Source: Lagopus muta
Taxonomy: Eukaryota > Chordata > Aves > Galliformes > Phasianidae
Direction of reading: 5' to 3'
Assembly (NCBI RefSeq): GCF_023343835.1
Contig: NC_064439.1
Span: forward strand, 31,721,933-31,785,932
DNA: 64,000 nt
This document shows, in pieces, positions 29,701 to 42,944 of the stretch. The stretch's first letter is position 1, and every line of letters starts with the position of its first letter. The notes beneath the pieces were generated by a model. It was given only the letters and a program-made list of their open reading frames with translations, was not told the DNA's origin and made no database searches. A program made the position numbers and the translations under genes.

Positions 29701-32700
29701 AGCCACACTTCTGCCGATGGTTTATGAAGCTGCCTCTGCTAGCTAAGGAGCTGTGCTCTTATGCTTTGCTTTGCAGAGCAGATGTGCTGAATGGCTGGTT
29801 TTGATTTTATCTTTCTCCAACGTCTGCTCACGAGCAGTTTCAGTTTGATAGCTTTTGCTGATTTCCCACATCTCAGCTGTGGCAGCACTTGCAGGGTATG
29901 CAGCAGCAGAGGTAGAAGTGTTTGGTGTTCCCCACACCTCAGTGAGGCTGTGGGAGCACTGAGCTTCACCACCATTAGAACAGCCCCAGCCCTCAGCTCA
30001 AGTAATGTCAGGAGCTTTTGAAGGTCAAATGGAAAACTTCATCTCCCCAAGTCCTTTTCAGGGACTCTTATCAAGCCATTCTGGGCTCTTATTTCAAATA
30101 AATGACAGATGGTTAAACAGGCAAAACTGGAGCACTTCTCTCAGAGAGAGAGCCTGCTGTTGATCTACCCCCATACAAGCAGGAGTGGTGCTTTTCTTCC
30201 TTGTAAAGTGCTGTGGGATTTATTAGTGTTAACGTGGTGAGAAAATTGGAGATGATTCCCATTGCTCCAGATGGCACTGTCCAGATGGGAGTTCCTATTC
30301 TTACTTCTGAGGATGCTGGTGTTGGCACGTTGTTTGAGAGCCTATTATGGTGTATTCTGTTAGGAGATGAGGGTTTTAGTGTGTGGTCAGGTGTTTACAT
30401 TCTCTGTGCTGTCTGCACAATGGTTTTTATTCAGTGCAAAGACAGCCCTTCGGGGTGTTGTGTTGTTGGGCTTGTCCTTAGTTTATGTACCCATCACTCA
30501 GGCTTTGTAGACTAGGGCAGGCATTGTTAGCCTCTGGTTCCTCCTTCCCCAGGTGGTTTTCTTCAGGTGCATTGTTCTGCATGTAGTTAAAGTCTGTATG
30601 GAGTTTTGCTGCAAAGTCAATGTCAAAAAAAGCTGAGCCTTGAGTCAGCACTCATCAAGGCAGAACTTTCTGTAGAAAAAAATGTATTACTTGGACAGAA
30701 TGAGACTGCTCAATCTGAAATACAAGGAATGCATCAAGTGCTTACTTTGCCTTTTAAAATAACAATCAAAAGGCAAGGAAGTAATTGTGATGTTGGTTTT
30801 CCTGGAACTGCAAAGCGTTGCTTGTAGTAAATGCATTGAGAAGCTAAAAAAACCTGAAACCATTTGCTTTTTCCACCGTCAAGCCTCAACAACTGAAACG
30901 CTTCTGCTTACCTGAGTGCCATTGCAATGTCAGTAGTTACAGTATTAATCCACAGAGACGTTTAAGGCTTTTGCTTTAATAGAATAATGCTCCACAGATC
31001 TCTAAATATTTGGGAGATTGCATTTGTGGGCTTTCCTTTGAAATTCTGTTACTACTTTTAATTGTTGCAGACCCGAAGATGCCATGTCCGTCAGTATTGT
31101 GCACGTCCTGCTTAGGAAACATATGATATGCACCTTTGGGGGGAAAAAAAAGACAACTTGTTAAACCTACATTTTTTTTTGGTAGGTTTTTTGAGTGAGG
31201 TGCTGACTCACAGCTGGTCCTACTCTTCCAGCGGTAGTTCAGGATACAGTTGCTTTAAGCATTTAAACACGTTGCTAGGTGTAGCAATTAAACACCTCCC
31301 GTTCAGCTGCTTTTATTTCAAACGCTGTGGCTGAATCTGCAAGCCAAGCCATTGGCGGTGGTTCTCCAGGCTGTACCTGCACAGCCCACACCTGGCCCCA
31401 TGGGTGCTGCTTCCCAGCACTCTGCACCACCCTTCTGAATGCCACTAACCAAACAGTTCTTCGGGTGTTCTTGGTGGGTGAACCGGAGGCGATGGAAGGT
31501 GCCACAAGCCTGGCTGCTATGGTGTAATGCAGACAGTCGTAGAGAAGAGAGAAAAATGTTTCTGTACAGCCTTGTGATGCTGTTTAGAATGGCTGAGAAG
31601 CAGTGCCCAAGAGTTTCAAATGTGAATGGCCACTTCTTCAGGATGGTTCCAAGTGCCAATGCCCCTTCAGGAACCCAATTCCCCTTGTTGCGTGCTGATC
31701 TGTTTGCTTCCAGTAGATCAGCAGCCAGAGCTGATGTGAAGGACTGTGCCTTCAGTGAGGGGATGTTATGTTGACTTGAAGGGAAAGGAAGAGCCTGGGA
31801 AACAAAGCTAACAATTTGTGTTTAATATCTACTGCTTAAATATGGTTCACAGTTTGAATAAAGAGGCCTTGGTTCTCTTTATCCCATGGCAGACACAAGA
31901 CCCATACTGAACACTGGAAATGTAACAAATATATAAAAAAACTCTTAGCAGAGAAAAGCTATTGTAACAATCTCTTATCCACCAATAACGCTTATGGGAA
32001 AGAACTGCTTCTAGAGCTGATCTCTGTGGGAGTCACAGTTGCCTTCCTACCACTGGTTTCATGACTGCTGTTCGGGTTGGTGGTGGTACAGTGGCCTGAG
32101 AGACACAAGTTGCTGTAGGCTTCCTTCAAGTGGTATCAAAGCTGCTTTACTGAACGCTTGGACAGGAGTCTGGAGCTGCTTGTTTCATCCAAGACAGCCG
32201 TGGGGCAGCAGCAGAGAGTGGAGGTGGATTCCTGCAGGCTGCCTGCTCCACTGTGGGGCTGAGTGCCAGGGGAATCCATTGGTCTGCTGCATGAGATCCT
32301 TAGGAGAACCCACAGCAAATGCTGGTAAACATAGATTTGGGAAAGCTTCTCAATGGTTAGAAATGGTGCCTCCATAAAATGCAGGTATTTCAAGCTGGTT
32401 AAAAGATTATGCCTCGATAAATCATCTCCAGGAAGGTTTTTGTGCTGAAGTTGCACTGGAAGCGGTTCCTTTCGCTGCAGTAGCACCAGTGACCGCTGGG
32501 CTGACTCATGGAGCTGAGCTGGTGATGAAGGCTGAGGATGCTGCAGAGCAGCTAAAGAAAATGGTGCAAAGAGCAGAGGGAGCTTTACCCATTCGGGCAG
32601 AATTACGATGCCATATTCTGGGAACATTATGCAGAAGAAGACATATGGAGTATTTCCTGTTTCTTTCCATTATTGTGATAAATACTGCAACACAGACTGT

Positions 32701-34351
32701 TGCAGACTCAGTTTCTCATCCCTCACTCTTTCAAATAATATATATGAATTGCTCTGTATGTAAGAGATGCTGTTGTTTTGAAAAAGAGACGATTTGATTT
32801 GATAGGCAGTGCATTGTAAAGGCAAAAATGAAGCTAAATGCAGTGCTAAAAGTCAGTTTTGTAGAGGACAATGTATGTGCATAAAGCCAGCAACTTGGGA
32901 GTAAATTTTGAAGACAGAAATGCACATTTAAAAGATACTTCATGGTAGAGGAGAACTGAACTCGAAGGACTCCTGCTCCTCCTTATGATCCCCTGCATTG
33001 CTCGCCATCTGAAACAGATGAGTTACAGCTGCTGCAGGCTGCCTGCTGCTGTGTCTGCTTTGAATAAGGAAAAAAGGGAACCAACTTCTTGTCTGCCCCT
33101 CATACCTCACCGCTCAGACAATACAGCAGGCTCTCATGCAACATTTGCATGCCTTCCTGGTTCCTGTACTGGGTGAGAGCTGGGCTTTGTATCTGTGCCA
33201 TTGGTCTGAATAGAGGCTGATGTACCAAGGCCTGAGCTCTTTCTGACATGAAAGGCAGTGTGCTCTAAAGGGGCAGGGGAGAGCTACAGGTGTGGGAGTG
33301 CTGACGTGCTCCCTGGAGAGCAGTAATTCCAGCTGTGCCCCCAGTACTACACGACACACCCGTAGTCAGAATGTTAGTGTAGCAAAATGCTTCCGTTTAA
33401 GTCATACAATGTTTTTAGGGAAAAAAAATCTTTGCAAAAATACTTTTGTTTCCTTGCTTAAATGTGCCAACGAGATGAGAGAGAGCACCCCAGAATAATT
33501 TGGCTGAAATCAGGGCAAGTACATGGGAGGATCTCATGTCAGAAGCTGATCTAAGATGGGAGGCACTGCAATCCTCCTTACCTGTGTTACTATACCAACA
33601 AATCATAAGGCCATACCAATGAGCTTTGTAGCAATTTGGAAGTTCTTACCACTCTTTCTGCTGTAGAAGTTATGCTAATATCCACACTGGTGAGCATAAG
33701 GCAATTAAACAAACCAAAGGAATTATTTTGGAATGTGGAATCAGAAAGAAGTTAGCCACAAGCAGGACCTGAAGACTCCCTCAAACATCTGAAAGCATCT
33801 CTAATTCAGCACTATGTACTCCAGGCAAACCTGGGCCTGAGATTTTTGGCCATGCAACATATTGAATAAAGCCCCTGTGAAGCCACTAAGAGCAGACAGG
33901 GTGCTGATGCTCACCACAGGACCTGCTCATGCAGAAAACAGCTACAGCAGTGGATCTGTGTTGCTTCAGGTCCTTGGGGGACACTTCCTTGCAATAAGTA
34001 TACAATAGCATGGGGTAGCCCAATACACAAGAAAATTCAAATATGCTAAAAGCAGCCAAAAGCATCCGTTGTGGACAGTAAGTTCATCTCTTGGGCTCTG
34101 CTGGGTTTCAAATCCCCCCATACTGGATCATTTCACAGGGACCAGTGTACACAGATTAGTGCAAAGCAGTGCAAAGTGTGCTACTCCTTCCCTGTAAATT
34201 TGCAAAACAAATAGCAGCAGGAGGAAACCAATACATGGGGCTCACTACTGAAAGACTGAACTAGGTCAGCTGAGATAGACCTAAAATAGAGTCCAGAAGG
34301 ATTCTGATGGATCATCTCTGGGTGCCATGGCTCAGTAGATTTCATCCACTA

Positions 34352-34394
34352 GATGACTAGAGAATGATGACTAGAGAATAGTGGACTAGAGAAT
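34352..34394. repeat. 14-bp tandem repeat, three copies
   Basis: Unit GATGACTAGAGAAT appears twice in tandem, followed by a diverged third copy (GTGGACTAGAGAAT). Confidence 0.85.
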
Positions 34395-34419
34395 ATTCTG
34401 CTGCAACGGGGTACAGAAA

Positions 34420-34870
34420 TCCAGCTCTCCACACCTCCTGCCCCACCGTGGGCTCCTCCACAGCTGTATGTGGAGACCTGCTGTGTGGTGCCCATGGGCT
34501 GCAGGGGAACAGCCTGCTGCGGCATGAGCCTCTCCTGGGCTGCAGGGAACTTCTGCTCTGCACTCAGAACAGCTCCTGCCTTCCTTCTGCACTGATCTCG
34601 GTGCCTGCATGGCTGCTTCTCTCTCATTCCTCACCTTCTCTCCCAGCTGCTATTGATCAGCAGTTTTCCCTTTTCTTAAATCTTTTCTCTCTGAGGCCCA
34701 CCAGCATCATTCATGGCTCAGCTCTGGCCACCAGCGGGCCCTTTTTGGAGAAGCTGGAGCTGCCTCTACTCTGACATTAGACAGTGCTGGGCTCTTCTCA
34801 CAGAGGCCACCCCCACAGGCCCAACAACCAAAACCTTGTCAGGTAAGCCTCATACTGTACCATAACATAC
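34420..34870. mobile_element. Probable chicken interspersed repeat (family uncertain)
   Basis: GC-richer block with segments such as CACCGTGGGCTCCTCCAC (approximate), GCTGGGCTCTTCTCACAGAG and ACCAAAACCTTGTCAGG. I recall similar wording from repeated chicken sequences, possibly of LTR origin. No LTR ends, target-site duplication or coding part can be shown. Confidence 0.4.
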
Positions 34871-36751
34871 TGTACAATCACATACCGTTAGCATTTAGCT
34901 TACCTCTTTCTTTCTTACTAAACTAGACATTACAACACAGAATTGACATGAACCAATGCCAGAGAAATGCAACTTAGCTGACGCGTGTCAATCTGTTCAT
35001 CTGCCAGATCATTAACACAGACCAGAGACCTGGTCCTTTGCTGCCAGAGTACCAATGGGAAATGTTCTTTCCTCTCTCCACCTGATTAGAATAAGTGCAC
35101 ACCCTCCAGCTGTTATGAAAAGTGCTTCCCTCCCCATTAACACTACCATTCTGCCAATAATGCCAGCCCCAGTAAATCCCAATCTTTCCCAACCTGCTTC
35201 TCCTCATTACATTGCTGCTGCTGCTTGTCACCTAACTTGTAACTCATTTTCTTCCCCTTGCTCCTCTTAAAATATCTACTGTCAACTCCACCCCTCCTGT
35301 CTGCATTCATCTCAGATAAAAAGTATCAAACCAAATGCCTCTCAAAAAAATTTGTCCCTCCTGGCTTCGACTCTGCTCCAGGCTCTCCCTGCTTCTTACT
35401 GCTCCTGGCTACCTTTTGCCTGCAGGCAACAAAAAGGTGTCTTAACAAATAATTGCATGGACACTATCAGGAAAGCCACTGCAGAAGTTGCCGCCCTAGG
35501 CCAGCCCCACCTGTCCCTCTGGCTCTGAAGAGTCCCAGAGGCTTCAGAAGAGTGGTGAAAATTGTGAGTCAATCTGCCAAATGAAACAGATGCTCATTTA
35601 GCAACACACAAATGCAATCTGCTTACTGCAGGTTTCTCTCCAGAACTGATAATGGCTGGTTAATTTTTTCATGGTTTTTCAGATTTGGAATAAATTGCAC
35701 ATGAAAAATTTCATGGGTTTCTTTGCATCAAAAGAAAAACTAATTTGACATATTAACTGAGAGTATTTGGACTGGGAATACTGCAAGTTTGTGCTTATTC
35801 CACCTGTTTGTCCCAGTGCATCAGGACAACGGTGGGGAGCAAAGAGTAGCCCACATCTGCAGACTATGTGCCATGGCACATCTTTGCACTAACTAAATGC
35901 CAGCTCGTGGTCAAGACTATTCAAATCAGAAGACAAAACTGCCATCCTTAGGCAGTCTGACCCAGATGCCTCCCACTCAAGGCTTACACTTGACCGTGGC
36001 TGGCTTGCAGGTACTGGAAGCACAGCCGTTTTCAGAGGACAAATCTTATTGAATCTAAGCTCTGTGGAGATACTGATATCTGCCTTGACTACAGAGGGCC
36101 AAGGGACCAGAAGTCCCTAGAGTAGGCAGGGAAAATAGGGCAGGCAGCAACGCAGCCTTGTGACTTGCATCTCAGTACAAAGAGCCAGAAGCAGGAGAGG
36201 AAACTGGGAAATAAAAAGATAACACTGTCACCATCTGAAATAATCCTAAGTATCAAGCAGAATCTGAAAGCTGTATATTCTACTATTCAAGCTCTAGATG
36301 CTGACTTTGTCAGTCTGGGGGATCTGTGCACATAAAGATTGTGACTCCATATTATTCTGTTAAATCTGGCCTAGAAAAGCAAAAGTAAACAGAACCCAAA
36401 TAGCCCAGAAATAAAACAAGGAAACAGCAAGCACCTTGTAAGAAACAAAGTTAGAAGGGAGAAGGGAAAGCAGAGTCTGCATTCCTCTGCTGCTAAATAA
36501 TACATAAAGGAGGAGTGCCCTTAAGAATGCTGTTGTTTGTTTCACTGTAGCTCTTTCTGATCTTTCTGATGGTTTTCAGTTTTTAATGGAGCATTTTGCT
36601 TTGCTGGACTTGAAAAGACGGCATACATTTCATTTAGTTTCCATTATTTGTTCTTCTCACATGATAGTTTTCTTCCTCCTCACACTAGAAACACAGAGGC
36701 CACATTTTAACCTGCCTTCATAACAGATATAATACAGAAAATGGGAATTAT

Positions 36752-36752
<1 letters not shown>

Positions 36753-36787
<35 letters not shown>
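36753..36787. repeat. Poly-G homopolymer, 35 G
   Basis: 35 consecutive G on the plus strand. A run of 13 C follows at 36848-36860, 60 bp away, so the two are complementary in hairpin orientation. Confidence 0.95.
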
Positions 36788-36788
<1 letters not shown>

Positions 36789-36847
36789 ACAAAATGAATG
36801 ATCCTTTTTATGTTCCATGTAAATGCTAACACCTTTCTCTCTCCTCT

Positions 36848-36860
36848 CCCCCCCCCCCCC
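36848..36860. repeat. Poly-C run, 13 C
   Basis: Uninterrupted C run downstream of the 35-G tract, within a CT-rich segment. Confidence 0.95.
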
Positions 36861-38789
36861 TCTGTCTGACCCAATTTTGCTTAAGCAGAATGTTTCTCCG
36901 AGGCAGGCACCTCTGAGACTGCAAACTTAGCAGATAGTACTGAACATGAGAGCACTGCGCTTGGAAAATCAAGTTTAAAGCTACTATACTTGTGGCATTA
37001 ACATTTCTGGTGTACTGATAAATTGCTTGTTCTTTCTCTTCACCAGAACTTCTCCCTTAGCTGTGCTCACACAAAAGAACAAAGCAATTCCTGCACAACT
37101 GTATATCTCAGGACATCTATCCAGCCTGCCTAAAAGAGTAGCATACTCTTCTGAACGTTTTTGCATATGTTAAATCCCTTCCTGCTATACATAGCCAGTA
37201 AGGGGATACAAATTATTAGCAGGATGCCAGCAAATGTGTTCATTCCATGCTTTATTGCAAACAACCTTGCCAAATCCAGGATGATTCCCACAAGAGAACA
37301 TAGTCCCAGGACATTTTTGAAGAGTTCCTTTCTTTTTCTCACTCTTAATTCTTGCACCTCTCACAAAACCAAAGCACCAAGCACTTTTTAAAACCGCAAC
37401 CTGTAACACAACTGCTGCCATCATTTATTTGTGGTTCCTCGAAGTAATGCCTAAGAAACCCACGCCAGAGTTTGAACAGAAGACCCACCCTTCACACTGT
37501 CCACTTCAGCAGGTTTGTATTACCAGTCTGGCACCACCCCTGGCTGGAGAGCAGCTTCTTATTGCATTTCAGGCAGAACATTTCTTCTGCACATCCTGGG
37601 AATGCTCCGCAAAGAGCAGAAAGGAAGACCTCAGATAACATCAGCAGCAAACCTCCACAGTTCCCACCAGCACTACAGCTGCACCCTGAGAAACTTGGAA
37701 AAACCTTGGTAGAAATGCACTTCTGGGCTTCATGTCGTGACACGATGCCACCAGTGTGACAAAATGGACAAAAGCAGCACAAGAACTTCACTGCAGATAC
37801 ACAGGTACGCAAATTCTCTATTTAAACTCTGAACTGGCAACAGAACTAATTCATCACCTTCCCCTGTTTACAACAGTTTTACAAGGCTTGTCTCCCTCTT
37901 CTATCCCTTTCCTCAGAGTATTTGTTTTCTCTTTCTAGACTATGGTGTTTTTCCTATTTGTCTTCCTTTCTTCCCATAGTTTTCCTAGGATGCTGTATTA
38001 GGGTTCTGTGATCACCATATGTATGCTATGCTGCTCACTGCAAACCACTGACTCAGCAAGTCCTGATGGTTTCCAACCTCCTTTCTTTCCTGGAAGATAC
38101 ACACCTGCACACCACAGCCTTGTGGAAAAAATCATGTAGATTAGCGGCCACATGTCTCACACATGTGCAGAGATAACTATGAGAGATTTATAGATCTGAC
38201 TGATAATCATTTTTGTTACACTAGAGTATAAAAAGCTCTGCTTTCTGGAAAGTAGGTGATACCAAGCAGCCCTGAAGAAATCTGTTTAATTGCAAGTTAG
38301 TCCATGCAAACTTACACATTCATGTATTGCTCCTGGAATCCTCCGTACTTTGTTATTATGGATGCGTTGTGTTCTTATTGATCTCTACACCTTTCTGTAT
38401 GGGTTTGTTCTTATGGCTATCTGGCTGAAGTCGTTGGGTATTCTGCTTTATGACAAATTAAGAGTAATTATTTTTCTTTAGCAAGATTTTTTATTCCAGG
38501 ACTTTGCTACGTATTTTCAACTCCGATGAGAAAGTTCAGACCCCACATAAGATGGAAAGGCCAAGGTAAGGCTCTGGGCTTTTCAGCACGCAGGAAGGAG
38601 GTAAAAATACATTCAATCGATTCTTCCTTTCTGGAAGGCAGGGGAGTTGCTCAGATTCTGTAACGGTACACGGGTGAGTGTGTTGCAGCCCTTCAGACAC
38701 ACAAACCGGTGCCATTTCTTGTAACACAGAATTATCGCCTTTCTTTCCTCTAATTAGCGTACATTGCCTTAGGCTGACAAGCGCGGGGC

Positions 38790-39800
38790 TCCTCCCTCAC
38801 AGCCCGCAGGGCTCAGCGCTGCCCCGTCCCGCCCCGAGGGATCTCGAGGAGGAGAACCGCGGCGCCAGGTGATGGCGGCGGGCAAGCGCGGGGCAGCTCG
38901 GCCCCGCCCGAGGCCGCTGACGTGCGCTCCGCCTCCCGGCTTAAGGGGCGGCGGCGGCGCCTCTGTGGAGCTGTGCGCGGCGCTGGTTGATCGGCGGGCT
39001 GCTCGTGGGGCTGCTCAGGCCGTGTTGGTGTCACCGCGGGCGGCTTGGCCAAGACGGTAGGGTCGGGGCTGCAGCTCCCGTGGGTCGCCTCCTCACGGCT
39101 GCGCGGGGTGGGATCGTCCCTGTGGGGTCCGTGGCTTTGGGATCCGTGGGGCTGCTGCCCGCGCTGGGTTGTCTTCAGCCCGTGTTGCAGGGCTACGTTA
39201 GCGGCTCGTTTCGGTGCTGGCAGTAAGGAACGTTGGTTTACGTAATTAATGTCCTTGTTTTGAACCAACCCGTTTATTGCCCGCTCCCTTCGGCGCTATC
39301 GGCGTTATACTGACGCTCAAAAACTCTGCGCGCCCGTACCTAGCGTAAATATAACGTATATAATGGCGTGTGGCGTGTTGATCTGTATTAACGTGCTGTG
39401 CCTTCCTGTTAGTCGGGGTCTGCCTTCGTTTGTGTCAGCGTGTTACAGCGCTGAAAACCCGAGCGCTGTGGAGCACGTGGGGAAGGAAGGCCGGGCCGCG
39501 GGGCTCGGGCCGGGCGCTGGGATGGGCGGCTGCCTGCTCCGCTCGGTTCTGCGCGGGTTGCCTGGTTGTGCTGTGTGCGCACGGAGGAGACGCGTGGTCC
39601 ACATCCTCGCAGCCCCTCCGAGTGCGTGGCAATGCCGGGTAAACATTGCCCGATTCCTTCGGCAGTGGTCAGAAGGTAAAAGCGGGCTGGAGTGCTGTGT
39701 GAGCCCGCCAAGGGCTGGCTCTGGTCCATCCAGGTACTTTAGGGTTTCCACCCAGCCCGTGGCCGCATCACCGCCGCCCATGCGGCTGGCCCTAACGTTG
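38790..39800 (+). promoter_or_regulatory. SNX10: SNX10 CpG-island promoter
   Basis: An abrupt CpG-rich block between AT-rich flanks, about 11 kb upstream of the SNX10 start-codon exon and in the right orientation. A GC-box-like GGCTTAAGGGGCGGCGGC around 38938-38955 suggests a start site close by. It is separate from the HNRNPA2B1/CBX3 island. Confidence 0.75.
38955..39056 (+). other. SNX10: Candidate SNX10 non-coding exon 1
   Basis: GC-rich sequence ending at GGCCAAGACG, followed by donor GTAGGG at 39057. A second usable donor (GCA, then GTAAGG) lies at 39223, so the exon could be longer. The start is inferred from base composition only. Confidence 0.5.
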
Positions 39801-40744
39801 CACAGACTCGCTTACTAACGGTACAAGTGAAACAGCGGCTTGAGTTCGTGTTTCCCAGTCCTCTTCTGAGGTTGTCAGGCACTGGGTGGAGCAAAGAGGA
39901 CGTTCTTCCTATGAGTGCTGGGGGAATTGAAACTAAAAGTGATGTCGGGACAAGCTTGAGTGTCACAAGCTAAGCATGCCTCCCTGTAGCAAAATGGAAA
40001 TGCTACTGTCATCTTGGTAAGAAAAGGCAAAAATAACTCAGCCTATGATATTATGGAAGTTTGTAATGACTGACTTGAAATCTTGAAGTCTGTTGTTCAC
40101 TGTGCGTATGTTATGTTCAATCTAAGCAGGCTTTATCCTCAGTTAATTTCAATTTGAAGAACTTCTATCTGTGCACTGTACTCACATTAACGTACTTTTA
40201 AGGGCTTGTAGTCAGTGTGAGCTTTATGACTGTTGTCATTCTAAATTTTGTGTGTGTATGTATGTATATTTAAAGGAGATATATGTTCTATAAATGCTAA
40301 GTACTAACACCATAGTATTTCCAGTGCTATAGTGTAATTAATTAGGAGTGAGCAGCACCTAGAAGCCTTATTCAGTTGCCTTGTGGTGTAAAAGCTGTGC
40401 AAACACAGGCAGAAAGGCGGTTGTGGGTCCCAAGGAATTTGTGAAATAAACAGAAAGCAAGAGACTTTAAGTACAGACAAAAATATTTGTTTAATAAAGC
40501 ACCTCTGAGTGCTCATACAAGTGGAAAGCCCATTATAAATTACATTGATGTTGTAGTTCTTATTTCCTTTATGTCTCTCTGTAGCTTAGCTGCTGTTAAT
40601 GTGAGCTGCTGGATTTAAGGATTAATGCTTCTACACCACTGAAAAGCAGCAATTGCCAGCTAGTAGATTCTCCTTCCTAAAGTGAGCTGTTTTGTGACTA
40701 CCAGCTGCAGTAGTTTTTATATAGTAATTGGTTTCAATGATGTA

Positions 40745-40796
40745 TTTTTTCTTTTTTTTTTTCTTTTTTTTTTTAATTTTAAGAAAAAAAAAATAA
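40745..40796. repeat. T-rich then A-rich low-complexity segment
   Basis: T runs broken by C steps, passing into an A run, in SNX10 intron 1. Confidence 0.8.
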
Positions 40797-40947
40797 AAGC
40801 TTTTGCTGCAGTCAGTCAGGAATAGCCCTCTGGAAGGCTGCTGCAGTACTACTACAGTGTTCCATGAAATATTACCTGGGTCCCATCTTGACAATCAGTT
40901 TTCTGTTTTTTTCCTTTGTTCCTTTCTGGATGGTTGTGTGCCTGTAG

Positions 40948-41104
40948 CACTGCATGGCTTCCAGCATAGAAACAATGTTAGGTCTGATGCCAGTGGTGCT
41001 TTGCTCTGCTCTGCTGTGGGTTCCGAGTGCCCTGGGATTTCCCATTCAGGTCAGGCCGAGTAATTCTCACGCACAGGAGATGGAGCATGACATCAAGACG
41101 TCAG
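40948..41104 (+). other. Candidate unannotated exon with signal-peptide-like ORF
   Basis: A T/C-rich tract and CCTGTAG acceptor on the left and CAG followed by GTGAGA on the right bound 157 nt. An ATG at 40954 opens a frame that stays open through the exon (50 codons plus one base). It begins MASSIETMLGLMPVVLCSAL and continues to a small-residue, AxG-like cleavage context, so it resembles a secretory signal followed by a short polar segment. I do not recognise the protein. Chance is a real possibility. Confidence 0.25.
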
Positions 41105-42730
41105 GTGAGAAGTATGGCATGATGCGTCTTCTGTCAGTGCCTGTCATCATCTAGCAGGGACCAGTAGCATTCTGTAAGGTGGTAGCACTGAACAGGTGAG
41201 GACTGGAACGCCATAAGGGCAAGGTTTGTGCTCCTAGAAATTCTTACAGAGCTCATGCTGCTCCAGCACGTGACACTCTTAGAAAATAGCTTTTCCTGCT
41301 TGGAGAGGGTCATGGCAGGTGTTGTTCTGAAGTTTCCCACATCCTGTTCCTAGTTGAGCAACCCCAGTTATGCCAGATAGGCTTGTTTCACCACTTGTTC
41401 TGCTCTGCCTCTGATCCTGTGTAATAAAATATAATTGTCAAGAGCACTGTTATAAAAAGTAGGGTCGTTGTGACAGTAGAGTGGAATCAGGCTTGCAGAC
41501 CCTTTGAGCAAAAATTCATTAAAGAGTTTTCCTAATAGCCATCATTTCAAGCAACTGAAACCTTCTTTGCTTTGATCATATAGCTTTGTAATTTATTCAT
41601 ATGAAGGGAGATGCTTCTCTGTTGGATTGTGTGGTATTTTGTTGTGTTTTTTTTTTTTAAGTAAATCCTGAAAAAGACAATGAGTGTTTACTTGGCAGTG
41701 TAGACTGTTTGAGGAGGCTTTCTGTGCCTTGTTTGGGTGAGCAGGTAGGCAGGGTAGGACAGGTGCATCAGTGTATCATGGCTTTGCAATGTATCACATG
41801 GGTCTTACTTCCGTGCATCTGGCATGTAGTGTGCATCAGCTTTTGGTTTCTGTAAACAGAGAGATATAGGAGATCTGGTTAACTTAGGATATCGTGATTA
41901 TTTTTTCTTTTCTTAGAGATTTTGCATCTTCTTATTGTCTGAAAAAGATAACTCGGCAACTTGTGTTCATCTGGTACTGAAAATACAAGAGGAAAGAACA
42001 GCTGCATTCTTTAGGAATTTCCTGACTGTTTGGCAGAGTAACTCTAGAGATAGAGAAGCAAGTCATGCTGTGTTTGCTTCTTCATTTGAAGAAAAAAAAA
42101 AAAAAGAAAAAAGTTAAAGCAAACTATATGCACTAGTGCACAGTATTTTGCACTGGATTTCTGTATTGGTGGCATTACTTGCTACATCTAGGCAATATTT
42201 AAGTATATAAATGCTTTTAATGAGCTTTTTCCTAGCTTAGGGGAAGAAAAGTGATTTCTTTATTTATCTATATGGTTATGAAACTTTCATGATTTGCTTG
42301 TATGTAGGAATGAAGAAGGAAAAATGAAAAGCTTACTTCAGTAGTGGCTGCATGAGTGGCCACTCCTCTTGCAGAGAGCAGCCCATCATCATGCTCTGCT
42401 TCTCAGCAAAAGCTCTGGCTTGCACACAGCCTTGATCAGCCACAATTTGGGCTCTTGCAGCCCAGTCCTGTGGGAAAGGAAGAGCAAAAGGAGAGGCTGC
42501 AAAGAGACCGCAGAGCCGAAATGCCTTGGAGCAGTCCAAGTCCAGAGATCAACTCTGTGATGAGGCACTGCAGATGGAGCAGGATCCCTCGGGCAATCCT
42601 TTCATACTGTGTGCAATGCCTGGTGAGCATCCGCAAAGATGCTGAGCACTCATGTCTAGTTATCTGTATCCTACTTGTCCAAATTTCGGCAGGATGGGGG
42701 ATCATTGGGAGACTTGAGAGAAATGTACCA

Positions 42731-42944
42731 AGGAAGTTTAGATTGGATCTTAGGAGAAATCTTTCCACAAAGATGTTGCTCAAGAGGCTGCCCAGGGAAG
42801 TGGTGGAGTTGCCATCTCTGGAAGTATTTAAGAGGTGTGTGGTTATGGCTCTCAGGGACATGGTTTAGTCTTAGCTTTGGTAGTGTTAAGTGGTTGGACT
42901 TGGTGATCTTGAAGGTCTTTTCCAGCCTAAATGATTCTATGATA
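42731..42944 (+). mobile_element. CR1 LINE 3' fragment
   Basis: About 214 bp with the typical CR1 3' wording, such as GGCTGCCCAGGGAAGTGGTG and a CCTAAATGATTCTATGAT end, in sense orientation inside SNX10 intron 1. It is 5'-truncated, as is usual for this family. Confidence 0.9.

Larger units (their letters stand above)
26706..38790. other. CBX3-SNX10 intergenic region
   Basis: 12 kb without a recognisable coding exon on either strand. It holds AATAAA hexamers (for example near 31857), simple repeats, one probable interspersed repeat near 34.4-34.9 kb and the poly-G tract at 36753. The open frames here are short, unlike any family I know, and lack consistent splice structure. Distal CBX3 UTR use or non-coding RNAs cannot be excluded. 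Confidence 0.6.

Noticed and set aside
37130..37424. Minus-strand frames of 75-79 codons with a hydrophobic stretch
   Set aside because: No recognisable family, no splice or promoter context, and overlapping frames of similar size on both strands.
42356..42868. 170-codon plus-strand frame in SNX10 intron 1
   Set aside because: Its second half is the CR1 fragment at 42731-42944; no domain or splice signals support translation.
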